Positions 39,161 through 50,275 of a stretch of DNA of 64,000 bases are shown piece by piece. A program made the translations under genes and the position numbers. The notes under the pieces are model-generated. The model was given only the letters and a program-made list of their open reading frames with translations, was not told where the DNA came from and made no database searches. The stretch's first letter is position 1, and every line of letters begins with the position of its first letter. This DNA is from Undibacterium sp. (GTDB lineage Bacteria > Pseudomonadota > Gammaproteobacteria > Burkholderiales > Burkholderiaceae_D): positions 92,822 through 156,821 of the forward strand of contig JAUSNO010000018.1 of assembly GCA_030645915.1 (NCBI GenBank), written 5' to 3'.

Positions 39161-39834
39161 GCGTGCCCCGCGACAGAGGCCAACATCAGAGGATCAATGC
39201 CGAGCAATTTCATCGCGGCGACAAAGCGCTCTTCCACGGGCAGATCGAACAGCACATGTTTATCTGCCGCCACGGTGAGCCAGCCATTGGCAAGGATTTC
39301 TTGTTCCAGCTGCCCGGCGCTCCAGCCCGAATAACCAATACTGACCATCAGGCGCTCCGGTGCATCGCCTGCGGCAACAGCTTCCAGAATATCTCTTGAC
39401 GTGGTAAATGCAATATCATCCGTCACCTTCAGCGTGGAAGAAAATTTACCTGAGGGCGCGTGCAATACGAAGCCGCGGTCATCTTGCACCGGGCCGCCAA
39501 ACATGACAGGATATTCCCTCATGGGGTGCGAATCAGGAATATTTTCAAGCTTTAGATCAATACGATCGAACAGGCCGGATACTGTCATATCCGTTGGCTT
39601 ATTGATCACCATACCCATCGCACCGCGGGCATTGTGCTCACAAATATAGATGACGGCTCCACCGAAAATCGGATCAAGCATGGCAGGCATGGCGATCAGA
39701 AAATGATTGGTCAAATCGAGCGCAATGGGTGGCTCTTTTTTCAATAAAACGTTTGCATCGTCGGATGTGCTGCTTTCCGACGTAGATGTTTCTCCAGAGA
39801 ACTCGGAGTAAGTAGATATAGTTTGCTTCGCCAT
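39157..39834 (-). CDS. YqgE/AlgH family protein
   Basis: A 225-residue protein. The domain begins at about residue 38 with LTNHFLIAMPAMLDPIFGGAVIYICEHN, followed by GAMGMVINKPT, VMFGGPVQDDRGFVLH and GYSGWSAGQLEQEI, the family signature. The first 37 residues are a Ser/Thr-rich extension that is probably lineage-specific or an artefact of an early start. AlgH affects alginate regulation in Pseudomonas; the biochemical role is unknown. It heads the operon with ruvX and pyrRBC'. Confidence 0.93.
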   Translation of the reverse strand: MAKQTISTYSEFSGETSTSESSTSDDANVLLKKEPPIALDLTNHFLIAMPAMLDPIFGGAVIYICEHNARGAMGMVINKPTDMTVSGLFDRIDLKLENIPDSHPMREYPVMFGGPVQDDRGFVLHAPSGKFSSTLKVTDDIAFTTSRDILEAVAAGDAPERLMVSIGYSGWSAGQLEQEILANGWLTVAADKHVLFDLPVEERFVAAMKLLGIDPLMLASVAGHA

Positions 39835-39942
39835 GGCGGCATTTTAGCATTTTTAACGTCTTTTTTCGATGTGTGCTATGTTACACAGCCCACAAATGCA
39901 TCAGCATTAACCCTATTTCCCCTCCTCATCTTTTCAATTTTT

Positions 39943-41433
39943 ATGGCCGACAAATCAACACCGCAATTTCAAACAAGTTTGGTATGGTTCAGGAGGGATT
40001 TGCGCTGTTTTGACAATGCTGCACTTTTTAATGCATTGAAACAGAGCAAGTCGGTATTTTGTGTTTTCATTTTCGACAAGACCATTCTCACTTCATTGCC
40101 GAAACATGACAGGCGGGTAAGCTTCATTCACCAAAGCATAACGGAGCTGGCCGCAGAATTGAAAAAAATGGGAGGAAGCCTGATCGTCCGTTATGGTCAT
40201 GCCGAGCAAGAAATCCCCAAACTTGCCGAAGAGCTAAAGGTGGATGCAGTCATGCTCAACCATGATTACGAGCCGCAAGCGATATTGCGCGATGAGGCCG
40301 TCAAACAGGCATTGGAACAATTGGACTGTAGCGTCCTTAGCTTTAAAGACCAGGTGATCTTTGAGAAAAACGAAGTGTTGTCTCTAGCGGGCGCGCCGTT
40401 TTCTGTCTTCACTCCGTATAAAAACGCCTGGTTGAAGAAATACCTGACCGAGGGGAGCGACTTTTATACCAGGCCCTACCCGGTCGATTTATATACCGAG
40501 CGACTTTCCGCATATGCAGATACACATATTCCCAGCTTGAATGAAATGGGTTTCGACGCAAGTGGGGCATCGCACTCGGCGCTGAGTGGAGGTATGTCTG
40601 CCGGTGCAGCCCTGTTTGAGGATTTTTTATCGCGCATTAATCGCTATGACGATGCGCGTAATTTCCCCGCAGTTAAGGGGCCATCCTACCTATCCGTGCA
40701 TTTACGCTTTGGCACCATCTCTATTCGTCATCTGGTACGCGAGGCGATCAATTGCACACGCGCCGCAACCAATATCCAAGGCGCGCAGACCTGGTTATCT
40801 GAGCTGATCTGGCGCGATTTTTATTTTATGATTTTGCATCATCACCCGCGAGTTGTAGAGCATGCGTTCAAACCTGAGTACGAGGCAATTCAATGGGAAA
40901 GCGGTGAACAAGCCGAAGTTGCATTTGCCTCATGGTGCCAAGGGAAAACCGGCTATCCGCTGGTCGATGCGGCGATGTTGCAATTGAATCAGACCGGCTA
41001 CATGCACAACCGGTTGCGTATGGTGACCGCGTGCTTCCTGATTAAGGATTTGGGCATAGACTGGCGCTGGGGCGAACGCTATTTCGCGCTGCATCTGAAT
41101 GATTTTGATTTATCAGCCAACAATGGTGGCTGGCAATGGGCCGCATCTACCGGCTGCGATGCGCAACCCTATTTCCGCATCTTTAATCCGATCACGCAGT
41201 CAGAAAAATTTGATACCGAAGGTAAATTCATACGGCGCTATTTGCCGCAATTAACTCAGCTGGACAATAAACAAATTCACGCCCCTTGGAAGGCAAGCGC
41301 ATCAAGTTTGCAATCAGCGGGAGTTACGCTAGGCAAAAATTATCCTTATCCAATCGTAGAACATGATGTCGCTCGCGCAAAGACGTTGGCACGTTACGCT
41401 ACAGTTAAAATATCCAAAAAAAATGCACCTTGA
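39943..41433 (+). CDS. phrB: Deoxyribodipyrimidine photolyase
   Basis: The ATG at 39943 (MADKSTPQFQ) gives 496 residues; the frame is open 40 codons further upstream but without homology. Photolyase repairs UV-made cyclobutane dimers with blue light. The N-terminal antenna domain starts TSLVWFRRDLRCFDNAAL; the FAD domain shows WLSELIWRDFYFMILHHHP, DAAMLQLNQTGYMHNRLRMV and DFDLSANNGGWQWAASTGCDAQPYFRIFNP, which includes the electron-transfer Trp residues. The stop codon lies inside the loop of the following terminator. Confidence 0.96.
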   Translation: MADKSTPQFQTSLVWFRRDLRCFDNAALFNALKQSKSVFCVFIFDKTILTSLPKHDRRVSFIHQSITELAAELKKMGGSLIVRYGHAEQEIPKLAEELKVDAVMLNHDYEPQAILRDEAVKQALEQLDCSVLSFKDQVIFEKNEVLSLAGAPFSVFTPYKNAWLKKYLTEGSDFYTRPYPVDLYTERLSAYADTHIPSLNEMGFDASGASHSALSGGMSAGAALFEDFLSRINRYDDARNFPAVKGPSYLSVHLRFGTISIRHLVREAINCTRAATNIQGAQTWLSELIWRDFYFMILHHHPRVVEHAFKPEYEAIQWESGEQAEVAFASWCQGKTGYPLVDAAMLQLNQTGYMHNRLRMVTACFLIKDLGIDWRWGERYFALHLNDFDLSANNGGWQWAASTGCDAQPYFRIFNPITQSEKFDTEGKFIRRYLPQLTQLDNKQIHAPWKASASSLQSAGVTLGKNYPYPIVEHDVARAKTLARYATVKISKKNAP

Positions 41434-41449
41434 ATCAAGGTGCATTTTT
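41416..41449. terminator. Bidirectional intrinsic terminator between phrB and chpA
   Basis: AAATGCACCTT-GAA-TCAAGGTGCATTT is a strong stem with an A-run on one side and a T-run on the other. The phrB stop (41431-41433) falls in the hairpin itself, so the last phrB codons are part of the terminator. On the minus strand it lies 30 bases past the chpA stop. Confidence 0.88.
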
Positions 41450-41479
41450 ATCTTTGCCTCAGAACCAAAACGGTTTAAC

Positions 41480-44400
41480 TCAGTTTGACACTTGCTCTTT
41501 ACCAACAAATCGACCAATCGCTTCCAATAGATCATCTTCACGGTAAGGCTTACCAAAGTATTCATTGACGCCCAATTCCGCTGCGTAATTACGATGCTTA
41601 TCTGCAGTACGTGAAGTAATCATGATGATAGGAATATGACTAGTGCGTGCATCTCCGCGAATATTGCGTGTTAAATCGAAACCATCCATACGCGGCATTT
41701 CAATATCCACCAACATCACATCGGGAGTAATCGACTGAAGTTGTTCGAGCGCGTCGATACCATCTTTAGCCAAAATAACCTGATAGCCTTCACGCAACAG
41801 CAAACGCTGTGTCACGCGACGCACTGTCAGCGAATCATCGACAACCATCACTGTATGCTGGGTACGCAATCCCTGCACAGGAGCAGAAGGTGTTTTCTCA
41901 GTAGCCAGTTCAGCCACCGCGCCCATTTCCTGACTGACGCCTGTCGATTGAGCATGTGGGTTGCGCGCATGCTCATGCTCCATTCTTTGTGCAAGCGGTA
42001 CCGGATTCAAAATCAACACGATGTCGCCCGAACCCAAAACTGTCGCACCAGCGATCCCTGTCATACGCGCGAGCTGTGGACCGATATTCTTGACCACCAC
42101 CTCGCGGTTACCGATCACGTCATCGACGTGAATGGCGACTCGCTCGCTACCGCTCTTCATGATCAGCAAAGGCGAATACTGCTGCGCCATTGGTACGGCA
42201 TCATGTTCACCGAGCATCGTTGGCAGGTAATACATCGGTACCCGATTACCTTGCCACATGATCGCGCCATCATTGTAAGCATTGGCCAGCATGGCCGATT
42301 TGAGCTGTTGAACCTGCTCAACCAACACGGATGGCACCGCAAAAGTTTTCCCGCCAGCCGTTAAAATGACCACTTGCGTTACAGCCAATGTCAAAGGAAG
42401 GTTAATCGTAAAATGCGCCCCTTTGCCCTCCACGGAATGGACAGAAACACGGCCACCTAAAGATGCCGCCTCAGAACGAACCACGTCCATACCTACGCCG
42501 CGCCCAGCCAATTCAGTGACTTCACTTGCGGTTGAAAAGCCAGGCTCAAAAATCATATTGACGACTTCAGCGTCACTGGTGCTGTCATCATAACCAAGCA
42601 GTCCTACATTTTTTGCTTTCTCACGAATGCGCCCAAGATTCAATCCCTGACCGTCATCGGTGAAATGAATGACGACCTCGTTACCTTCCTGACGAATTTC
42701 AATCAGTAGTTCGCCAATTTCTTCTTTTCCTTGTTCACGGCGTTTGTCACGGGATTCGATTCCATGGACAATTGCGTTACGTAGCAGATGTTCAAAAGGC
42801 GCAACCATTTTCTCCAAAACGCTACGATCAATTTCTACCGACGTTCCGCGGATATCGAGATTGACGCGCTTATCCATTTCTTTGGAAGTCTGGCGGGTCA
42901 CCCGATACAAACGCTCAGAGACGCTGGCGAACGGGATCATCCTGACGCGCATCAAATCCTGTTGCAATTCACGCGTCAGACGCGCTTGCGTATGTAAATC
43001 GCTGGTTGCACCATCAATCGTACGGTGTAAGTTTTGCTGAACTGAAGCAACGTCACTGACACTCTCCGCCATCATGCGGGTCAATTCTTGCAGGCGGGTA
43101 AAACGATCAAATTCCAGCGGATCAAATTCCCTGTCGCCAGAATGCGTCATGCGCGAGGTAATTTGGGTCTCAGCCTGAATTTCGACTTCACGCAACTGAT
43201 CACGTAAGCGGTTAACGTTCTCTGTAAGTTCAACCAAAGATGATCGTAAGGTATCGACTTCATTTTCAAGTTTGGAGCGTGAGATTGACACTTCACCAGC
43301 CTGATTAACCAAGCGATCCAAAATATCAGCGCGTACACGCACTAAGGGTACTGGCGTTGCCAGCGCCAACGTTGCCGCTGTCCGCGCAGCAAGAGGTTTT
43401 TGCCCGGTGTTACTTTGTAACTGCAATGAGGATGAAACTGAAATTTCCGTGTCTGTCGCCGTAAGACTCTCTTGAGCTGCATCCGCATTTACCACCTGGA
43501 ATTGATCCAGTTCTTGCGCTGTAGTCAACTCCGGCAAAGGCATATCAGCCGGTGCAGCTAACGGATTTTGCAAACGATCAAACAGATGCATGGAATAGTC
43601 GTGCCGAGCGAGTAAATCATCCAGCATAGGCTGGCGTACTGCGCTACCGGCATGCATGAGATTCTCAATTCTCGTTTCCATGTCATGGGTATGTTGCCCC
43701 AACTGCATTGCACCTGCCATACGTGCACTGCCCTTAATCGTATGCATCAGGCGCAATATCGATTGAGGTATTGCAGAATCATTGGGTTGCTGTTGCCACG
43801 AGCGCAGTAATTGACCAACCATAGGTAATAAATCGTTCCCTTCCTCTATGAATACGGGCAACAGATCTTCATCGAGTTCATCATTCACTCTCAATTCTGG
43901 CGTAGCTGAATTTGTCATCACATCGTAATCAGCAGTTGATGCTTTTTCTGCTGAAATACTATCCGCGAGCTCTACAATTGACTCAGGCTCCTGAACTTCT
44001 AGCGTTGCAACTGCTACCCCATTTTCGTGAGCAAGAACGTCTTCTGAAAAAAGCACGGACGCTTCGTCACTCTGCAACTCGGCAGTTTGCAATGCGTCAG
44101 GTTGAAAATCTGCTGGCAGCGAAGGCGCCGAAATAGCTACATCCGATAACTCGAGTTCAGTCGAACTCACCTCATGAATCAGACGATCTTGGACCGCTTC
44201 AACGTGGTGATCTTCTTCAGGAAAATTTTCACCCAGAACCACTTCGTGCGCAATTTCTTCGTCTATCTCATGCGAACTGGCTAAATCAGCCAGCTCAAGT
44301 TTTTCATTCGTAGAGGTAATGAATTCGCCATCTTCTTCACCAACATTTGAACGACTGATGATTGCTTGTAATAATTTATCCAGTGACCGACCTTCAGCTG

Positions 44401-47400
44401 GATCGCGATCTGCCATTTCGGACAAAGCAAATTTTTGCAGCATGTGTTTCGCGCATTCCACTGCGTGATCAAGTACATCGTACTCTCCCGTCTCCAATAC
44501 CACGGGGTGTCTCTCCAAACGTTGTAACACCACTTCTAAATTATGCGCTAGCTCCTGCGCAGCGACCAATCCCACCGTTGCAGAACTACCTGCAAGTGAG
44601 TGCGCTGCATGCACCGCATGACGAGAAACGTGACGCGAAGGCTCATGTCGCCATTCAGCAAAATCTTGCGCTAAAAAACGTACGATTTCATCGGTCTCCG
44701 CCATATAAATAGTATGAAGAGGAAGACTGATTTCAATATCGCCAATACGCTTAACATTTTCATCTTGTGTCGGCGCTGGAATCGAAAAATCAGGAAAATC
44801 TATTATCGTTGCAGTTGCTACATCTGGCTCAGGCTCTGACTTAAACTCGAATTCGGGAACTATTGCGGCTTCGCCCTGATCCACAGATTTACCTGATTCA
44901 GGGAGAGTTTCTAATGCGAACGAATGTTCATCCAGCTCACCCAAAAATTCCGGTTGAACAATTGAAAGCGTAAGAGAGTCAGCGGATGCATCAGCAACGT
45001 CCGCGTCTAATTTTGTGACGGCATTTTCAGATATGCCGTCCACAGGATGCGTTAAATCCACTTCAATCAATTCAGAGACTTCGATTTTACGCTCGTCATC
45101 CAGCATATCTTCTATCGCATCTTCGACCGGGAGCGTCGCAACAATTTCCTCGGAGGACTGATCAATTTGCGCAAATTGAATAGCAGGTTCGCTATCAACG
45201 TTCACATCAACATTGGTTTCAGATCCGACTGAAACAATTGATTCAGGTACGGCGGGCGCGACATTGGCCGTCAACTCTTCAACCAGAGCAAAATCCTGGC
45301 CGTTTTTTATCCGCTCAGCAGCTGCGATAATTCCCGAACCATTTCGTTGAGACTGACCTGTCGACTTTAAGTCATCAACCCATAAAAACAATTCTGTTGC
45401 AACCTTATCAAGCAATGCGTATAGCTGTTCTGTTCCATCTCTGGAGTCAGACAACCATAAATTCATCACTTGCTCGATACTCCATGCCGCTTCACCGAAG
45501 ACCATCAGGCCAACCATGCGTCCGCTGCCTTTGAGCGTATGAAAAGAGCGGCGCAAGCTTGTAAGGTACTCCTGATTACTTGGGTCAACTTTAGACGAAG
45601 GAATCGTTTCGCGAACAAAACCGAGAACTTCGTCGGCCTCGGTTAAAAATATCTCTAGCAGCTCGGCATCGATGGCTTCATCACTGGCTGGCAGATCAGG
45701 GACGCGACCCAGTTCAGGCACATTACTGACCTGGGTGGTTGCTGCCACAATATCTGACAGCGCATCTGACGAGGTACTAAAATCGGATTGATCCAATAAA
45801 TTGATAGCAGCACGCGCTCTAGTGCTCGCATCTGCATCATCTAGCAAATTTGCGACGGAACGCTCGGATTCCAATGAATCTTTTAGCTGTGCCTGTAATT
45901 CAGAATTGTCCGGCTCCTCTGCCAATGAAACGGCCAATCTTGCCGATTCCTTTTGCTGATCAGCCAACTCTTGCTCAGCCGTCACCACGGTAATTTGTGG
46001 TGCTGCAGAAGTCATCTGTATTGAAGGTAATAATTCTTTCTCTAACGTTTTTTCTAGAAGATTAGAGCGGAACAGTCCCGCCTCGGAATCAAAAACAAAT
46101 TTCTTCTTTGCCAATTCAGGTTGATTTTGTAGCGTCTCGATAAAGAAAGATAGCGCACCAACGTTTTCCGCAACATTTTGATAAACAGCTGCCTGGGAAT
46201 GATCATCATTAACTTCGGTAACATCAACAAACTGTCCGACCATCGCCCGAGTGTGCTCAACGGCCAACATTGCATCGTCCTGATCAAGAATTGCAAGTGC
46301 GCCACCAATTTGATGCAAAATCGCATCTACCGGAGTCAAAATTTCTTTGCTGGCAGGATCACGGAAGTACTCGTCGAGCGTCTTTTCAACTTGTCGAAGG
46401 CTAGCTTGCATTTCTGCAACTAGAACAGACATAGTTTGACGCTGTTGGGCCTCTCTTGAAATCTCGCCCATCCATGCCGCCTGTGAAGAGGGCTCTTCAC
46501 CAGCAACTAGCGAAAGCAACCTTGCAGTGATCTCATCTGCTCGCTCGGAAAAATGCGCAGGCAAATGTGTGATCTGATCAAGCGCATTTTCAACGAATAA
46601 CAAGCAAGTAGCCAGCTCTAGGCCCATTCTGCTGCCATCCGTCGAATGTGCGGCATGACGAGCAATGCCACTCAGTTCCCGCAGTAACTTGGATAAAGGC
46701 GGCGAATTCAGATGTGTTCCAGAATCGGCCAAATCTTTCAATTTTTGTGCAAATTTATCCGAAAGACTTGAATCTCCGTTTGCGATTCGGCCCCACAAAT
46801 TTTTAACGCTAGACAATTGTTCCTTGGCTGTAGCCATGACATTGGCTGCAATTTGTCCATAATTTTTTTGGTCATAGTCCAATGGGACTTGATTATCTAA
46901 TTGATAGGCCTTGCGAATCTGCGCAACGAATGGCGATGGATGATCGACCTGAGCGATAAAGAACAAGGCATCCCGCAACAATCTCTCTGGAATATTTGAC
47001 AGTCCTTCCACCAACCGGCGGATCTGCAAATTGATTCGGCCAAAAATTTGCTTTACGTATTGTTTATTTTCAATCAATCCCTGTGCAACGGCTTCCGAAA
47101 AACCACGCATCACCAACCAAAAGGCCTTGGCTTGAGAGGTGCTTTGGGCTTGCTCTATTTCTTTGATCAGATCGTGCATTGTCTGCACGGCAGCGAGTTG
47201 CTGCTTGCCATCTTTATTCGTCAACACCGTCAGCAACAATTTTTCAAATTGCAGTCTCAAGCTTGAATAATTGACAGGCTTTGCGCTCGCAACAACCGTT
47301 AACTCAGGAATTTTTTCTTGGATTGATAAAGATGGAAAAAATAAATCTGCGGGATGTATTCTTTCTGCGCCTTTAATCTCGAGTAAAGCTCGGTAATAGG

Positions 47401-47794
47401 GAAATAAACGAACCGGCTGATGCGCACTACCAGATAACAAATCTTCTAAATAACGCAATACTGCATGAAAAGCATCCGAGATAACATCTATATGCGAACG
47501 GTTAATTTCCAGTTGTCCGGATTGCAAACGTTCAATAATGTCTTCAATAGTCTCGGTAACGATAGAGACGCCGTCAATATCAACAATCTGCAATGCACCG
47601 TGGGCCTGATGCAAATAGCTCTTGGCATGCAACAAAGTCGTCGCCTGTGTTTCAGCATCTTGACCGACGGCATCGGAAAGTAATTTCGCAGCGTTCGTGA
47701 TCGCTTCGCGCACTTCGCCCATCACCCAAGATAACGGACCTATATCAAACTGATCCTGGGGACTTTCCGAAAAATTAGAAAAACTGGATGTCAT
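41480..47794 (-). CDS. chpA: ChpA-type hybrid chemotaxis histidine kinase of the type IV pilus system
   Basis: A 2104-residue CheA relative (start ATG 47794). Three canonical phosphotransfer motifs are visible: SFHTLKGSGRMVG (about residue 751), HAAHSLAGSSATVG (about 1063) and LMHTIKGSARMAG (about 1350). Two more in the N-terminal third look degenerate (SYLHQAHGAL, AILHQIGGALAIL). Then come a dimerisation region, the ATPase (HLLRNAIVHGIESRDKR, DDGQGLNLG, GRGVGMDVV), a CheW-like domain and a C-terminal receiver with MLVDIEMPRMDGFD. Long acidic linkers separate the Hpt domains. In Pseudomonas ChpA controls twitching and cAMP through PilG and PilH. It follows pilJ by 94 bases. Confidence 0.95.
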   Translation of the reverse strand: MTSSFSNFSESPQDQFDIGPLSWVMGEVREAITNAAKLLSDAVGQDAETQATTLLHAKSYLHQAHGALQIVDIDGVSIVTETIEDIIERLQSGQLEINRSHIDVISDAFHAVLRYLEDLLSGSAHQPVRLFPYYRALLEIKGAERIHPADLFFPSLSIQEKIPELTVVASAKPVNYSSLRLQFEKLLLTVLTNKDGKQQLAAVQTMHDLIKEIEQAQSTSQAKAFWLVMRGFSEAVAQGLIENKQYVKQIFGRINLQIRRLVEGLSNIPERLLRDALFFIAQVDHPSPFVAQIRKAYQLDNQVPLDYDQKNYGQIAANVMATAKEQLSSVKNLWGRIANGDSSLSDKFAQKLKDLADSGTHLNSPPLSKLLRELSGIARHAAHSTDGSRMGLELATCLLFVENALDQITHLPAHFSERADEITARLLSLVAGEEPSSQAAWMGEISREAQQRQTMSVLVAEMQASLRQVEKTLDEYFRDPASKEILTPVDAILHQIGGALAILDQDDAMLAVEHTRAMVGQFVDVTEVNDDHSQAAVYQNVAENVGALSFFIETLQNQPELAKKKFVFDSEAGLFRSNLLEKTLEKELLPSIQMTSAAPQITVVTAEQELADQQKESARLAVSLAEEPDNSELQAQLKDSLESERSVANLLDDADASTRARAAINLLDQSDFSTSSDALSDIVAATTQVSNVPELGRVPDLPASDEAIDAELLEIFLTEADEVLGFVRETIPSSKVDPSNQEYLTSLRRSFHTLKGSGRMVGLMVFGEAAWSIEQVMNLWLSDSRDGTEQLYALLDKVATELFLWVDDLKSTGQSQRNGSGIIAAAERIKNGQDFALVEELTANVAPAVPESIVSVGSETNVDVNVDSEPAIQFAQIDQSSEEIVATLPVEDAIEDMLDDERKIEVSELIEVDLTHPVDGISENAVTKLDADVADASADSLTLSIVQPEFLGELDEHSFALETLPESGKSVDQGEAAIVPEFEFKSEPEPDVATATIIDFPDFSIPAPTQDENVKRIGDIEISLPLHTIYMAETDEIVRFLAQDFAEWRHEPSRHVSRHAVHAAHSLAGSSATVGLVAAQELAHNLEVVLQRLERHPVVLETGEYDVLDHAVECAKHMLQKFALSEMADRDPAEGRSLDKLLQAIISRSNVGEEDGEFITSTNEKLELADLASSHEIDEEIAHEVVLGENFPEEDHHVEAVQDRLIHEVSSTELELSDVAISAPSLPADFQPDALQTAELQSDEASVLFSEDVLAHENGVAVATLEVQEPESIVELADSISAEKASTADYDVMTNSATPELRVNDELDEDLLPVFIEEGNDLLPMVGQLLRSWQQQPNDSAIPQSILRLMHTIKGSARMAGAMQLGQHTHDMETRIENLMHAGSAVRQPMLDDLLARHDYSMHLFDRLQNPLAAPADMPLPELTTAQELDQFQVVNADAAQESLTATDTEISVSSSLQLQSNTGQKPLAARTAATLALATPVPLVRVRADILDRLVNQAGEVSISRSKLENEVDTLRSSLVELTENVNRLRDQLREVEIQAETQITSRMTHSGDREFDPLEFDRFTRLQELTRMMAESVSDVASVQQNLHRTIDGATSDLHTQARLTRELQQDLMRVRMIPFASVSERLYRVTRQTSKEMDKRVNLDIRGTSVEIDRSVLEKMVAPFEHLLRNAIVHGIESRDKRREQGKEEIGELLIEIRQEGNEVVIHFTDDGQGLNLGRIREKAKNVGLLGYDDSTSDAEVVNMIFEPGFSTASEVTELAGRGVGMDVVRSEAASLGGRVSVHSVEGKGAHFTINLPLTLAVTQVVILTAGGKTFAVPSVLVEQVQQLKSAMLANAYNDGAIMWQGNRVPMYYLPTMLGEHDAVPMAQQYSPLLIMKSGSERVAIHVDDVIGNREVVVKNIGPQLARMTGIAGATVLGSGDIVLILNPVPLAQRMEHEHARNPHAQSTGVSQEMGAVAELATEKTPSAPVQGLRTQHTVMVVDDSLTVRRVTQRLLLREGYQVILAKDGIDALEQLQSITPDVMLVDIEMPRMDGFDLTRNIRGDARTSHIPIIMITSRTADKHRNYAAELGVNEYFGKPYREDDLLEAIGRFVGKEQVSN

Positions 47795-47888
47795 GCCTGT
47801 ACCCCGTAAACTCAAAGGGCGACAAACCTGAGTTCATCGCCGTGCATTTATGATTAGGTCAAATTGAATTCGACCCGTAACTGAAAAA

Positions 47889-50228
47889 TCAGGCAGAAAC
47901 CCGGAAACGGGAAACAGAGTTCTTAAGTTCTTCAGCCAACATTGACAACTCTCTAATCGATTGTGCAGTTTGTTGAGTACCGTTCTGAGTTTGTTCGGTA
48001 ATAGTCAAAATATGTTGAATGTTTTGCGCTACACCATTCGCCGAAGTTGCCTGTTGCTCAGTCGATAGCGAAATACCTTGAATCAGTTCAGCCAATCGAT
48101 TCGAAACGCTACGAATTTCTGACAACGCTGTACCTGCGGCATCAGACAATTTGGCTCCCTCAACCACACCCTGAGTAGACTTTTCCATCGCGGCAACAGC
48201 ATCGTGAGTATCAGTTTGAATCGTCCGAACCAAGGCACCAATCTGTTTCGTCGCTTCAGCGGAACGTTCCGCCAAACGCTGAACCTCTTCCGCAACCACA
48301 GAGAATCCTCGACCAGCTTCACCCGCCGATGCAGCCTGAATCGCAGCATTCAACGCCAAAACGTTGGTCTGTTCGGTAATATCTGAAATCAGTTCGGTAA
48401 TTTCACCAATCTCCTGGGATGATTCACCGAGTCGCTTAATACGTTTTGAGGTTTCTTGGATCTGTTCGCGAATCTCATTCATACCCTTAATTGCATTTTC
48501 CACCGCATGGGCACCTTGTTCCGCCGCCGCAACAGATTGACGAGCAACTTCAGCTGATTCATTCGCAGAACGGGAAACATCGGTAATGTCATTTGCCATT
48601 GCTGTAACGGCATGGCCGGCATCAGCAATTTCTCTCGATTGCTGATGAGAGGCTTCAAGCAAATCATTAGAGATACCTTGTGCGTGATTGGACGCAGAAG
48701 TAACCTGAACTGCAGTATTGGTAACACGACCAACCAGACCGCGCAATTCCTCAACCGTGTAATTAACGGAATCGGCAATAGCTCCAGTAATATCTTCAGA
48801 AACGGTAGCCTGGACAGTTAAATCTCCATCCGCCACCTCTTGCAATTCATTCATCAGTCGCAAAATCGCAGCCTGATTCTGATCATTGGCGCCTTTTGCT
48901 TCTTCCTCTTGCTTCATCGCTTGCAACATCTGGGCATCAGCCTCGACGCGACGTTCATTCGCTTCTTTAGCGCGGTTACGACTATCCTGCAACAGCACTA
49001 ATGCAATTCCAGCGGCAGCAGCCAACGCAACCAAAGCACTTACCAACAACAACCAGAAAGAAATATTCGTGGAATCCTGTTGTGCCGTATACGTTTTTTG
49101 AAGAACTGTGAGTTTTTGACGCAAATCCTCATTTTCGTTAAACAGCAATTGCTCTGATTGTTTCGCCGCAATGAAATTCTGCAAATTACCCAGGATGCTG
49201 GAAACGGATTGCTGATATTCGGCAAAAGTTTTTTGCAATTCCGTTAATTTCTCTCGCGTGTCGGCATCTTTCGTTGCGGTGAGACGCAAAATCTCACTGC
49301 CGTTTAAAAAACCGTCGACCAAATCGCGGAAAGTATTGGTATCTTTACCAAGCAAGAATGCCGTTTCCGGATTAACACCCTCAGATGTCAAAAATTCGTT
49401 CGCACTTCGACCCAAACGTTGAGTCAGCATGACTAATTGACCTGAAGTATAAATCTCGCGAGGATTGCCGCCGCCCTGTACTTTCAATGTCGAAATTTGT
49501 TCTGTCAATTCCAGCAATGTTGGCGACAGCGTATTCAGCTTTTCCAAAGTTTGACCAAAGCCAGTCAATTCTTTACGCAATTTAAGGATGGTGTCAGCAG
49601 CTTTATCTGAATTTCTCCATGCTTTTTCAGTATCTTTCACTACCGGTGCCAGCTTCGAATCCGCTTCTTTTACGGTACGCTCTTGAAACTTACCGCCGTC
49701 CAACAGCGTTTTCAAGTCAAAACTAATTTCCTTGCGACTTTCTTCCAATTGTTTAAACGCTGCCGGTTTGCCTTGAATCGCATTTGGTGCCGCTTTACCG
49801 ATACGCTGGGAATGCATCAGTGCCTCACCGGCGATCTGCGCTTGCGTTGATATCAATGTTGATTGCGTCGAATTCAAATAAACGAAAATACCGCCGCTCA
49901 ACAATGACAAGCCCATGGCCCCCAGCAAATAACGGATCTGTTTTTGCAATGGCAAGTGACCGATCAAGGGAAGTCGAATATCCCCGCCCTTTTCGAGGGC
50001 ATCACCAATGAAAGTTGCATCTGCATGACTAACAGGTTTTTTTTCTACTGCAGCATCAACCTTAGCCGTTTCAAAATGTTCCGCGTCTGCTTCTGGTACA
50101 AGCATTTTTACATTGCTGGCTTCTTCAATCGAATCAGCAGCATTATTGAACTCCCGCGAGCCTATATCTGCCAAATCCAGCTCTTGGTCTTGTTTCCCTT
50201 TGGACAAGAACGGTAGTTTAAACGCCAT
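47889..50228 (-). CDS. pilJ: PilJ-type methyl-accepting chemotaxis protein
   Basis: A 779-residue chemoreceptor. An unusual acidic cytoplasmic N-terminal region of about 95 residues precedes the first membrane helix (about residues 99-117). A periplasmic PilJ-type helical sensor domain follows, then a second helix near residues 385-405, a HAMP-like segment and the signalling domain with the hairpin tip [20 protein letters not shown] and [25 protein letters not shown]. In Pseudomonas PilJ senses surface contact through pilin. It lies between pilI and chpA. Confidence 0.95.
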   Translation of the reverse strand: MAFKLPFLSKGKQDQELDLADIGSREFNNAADSIEEASNVKMLVPEADAEHFETAKVDAAVEKKPVSHADATFIGDALEKGGDIRLPLIGHLPLQKQIRYLLGAMGLSLLSGGIFVYLNSTQSTLISTQAQIAGEALMHSQRIGKAAPNAIQGKPAAFKQLEESRKEISFDLKTLLDGGKFQERTVKEADSKLAPVVKDTEKAWRNSDKAADTILKLRKELTGFGQTLEKLNTLSPTLLELTEQISTLKVQGGGNPREIYTSGQLVMLTQRLGRSANEFLTSEGVNPETAFLLGKDTNTFRDLVDGFLNGSEILRLTATKDADTREKLTELQKTFAEYQQSVSSILGNLQNFIAAKQSEQLLFNENEDLRQKLTVLQKTYTAQQDSTNISFWLLLVSALVALAAAAGIALVLLQDSRNRAKEANERRVEADAQMLQAMKQEEEAKGANDQNQAAILRLMNELQEVADGDLTVQATVSEDITGAIADSVNYTVEELRGLVGRVTNTAVQVTSASNHAQGISNDLLEASHQQSREIADAGHAVTAMANDITDVSRSANESAEVARQSVAAAEQGAHAVENAIKGMNEIREQIQETSKRIKRLGESSQEIGEITELISDITEQTNVLALNAAIQAASAGEAGRGFSVVAEEVQRLAERSAEATKQIGALVRTIQTDTHDAVAAMEKSTQGVVEGAKLSDAAGTALSEIRSVSNRLAELIQGISLSTEQQATSANGVAQNIQHILTITEQTQNGTQQTAQSIRELSMLAEELKNSVSRFRVSA

Positions 50229-50275
50229 TACTAAGTCTCCTAAACGATTGAATTACTATATTTATTTCTGAAAAA

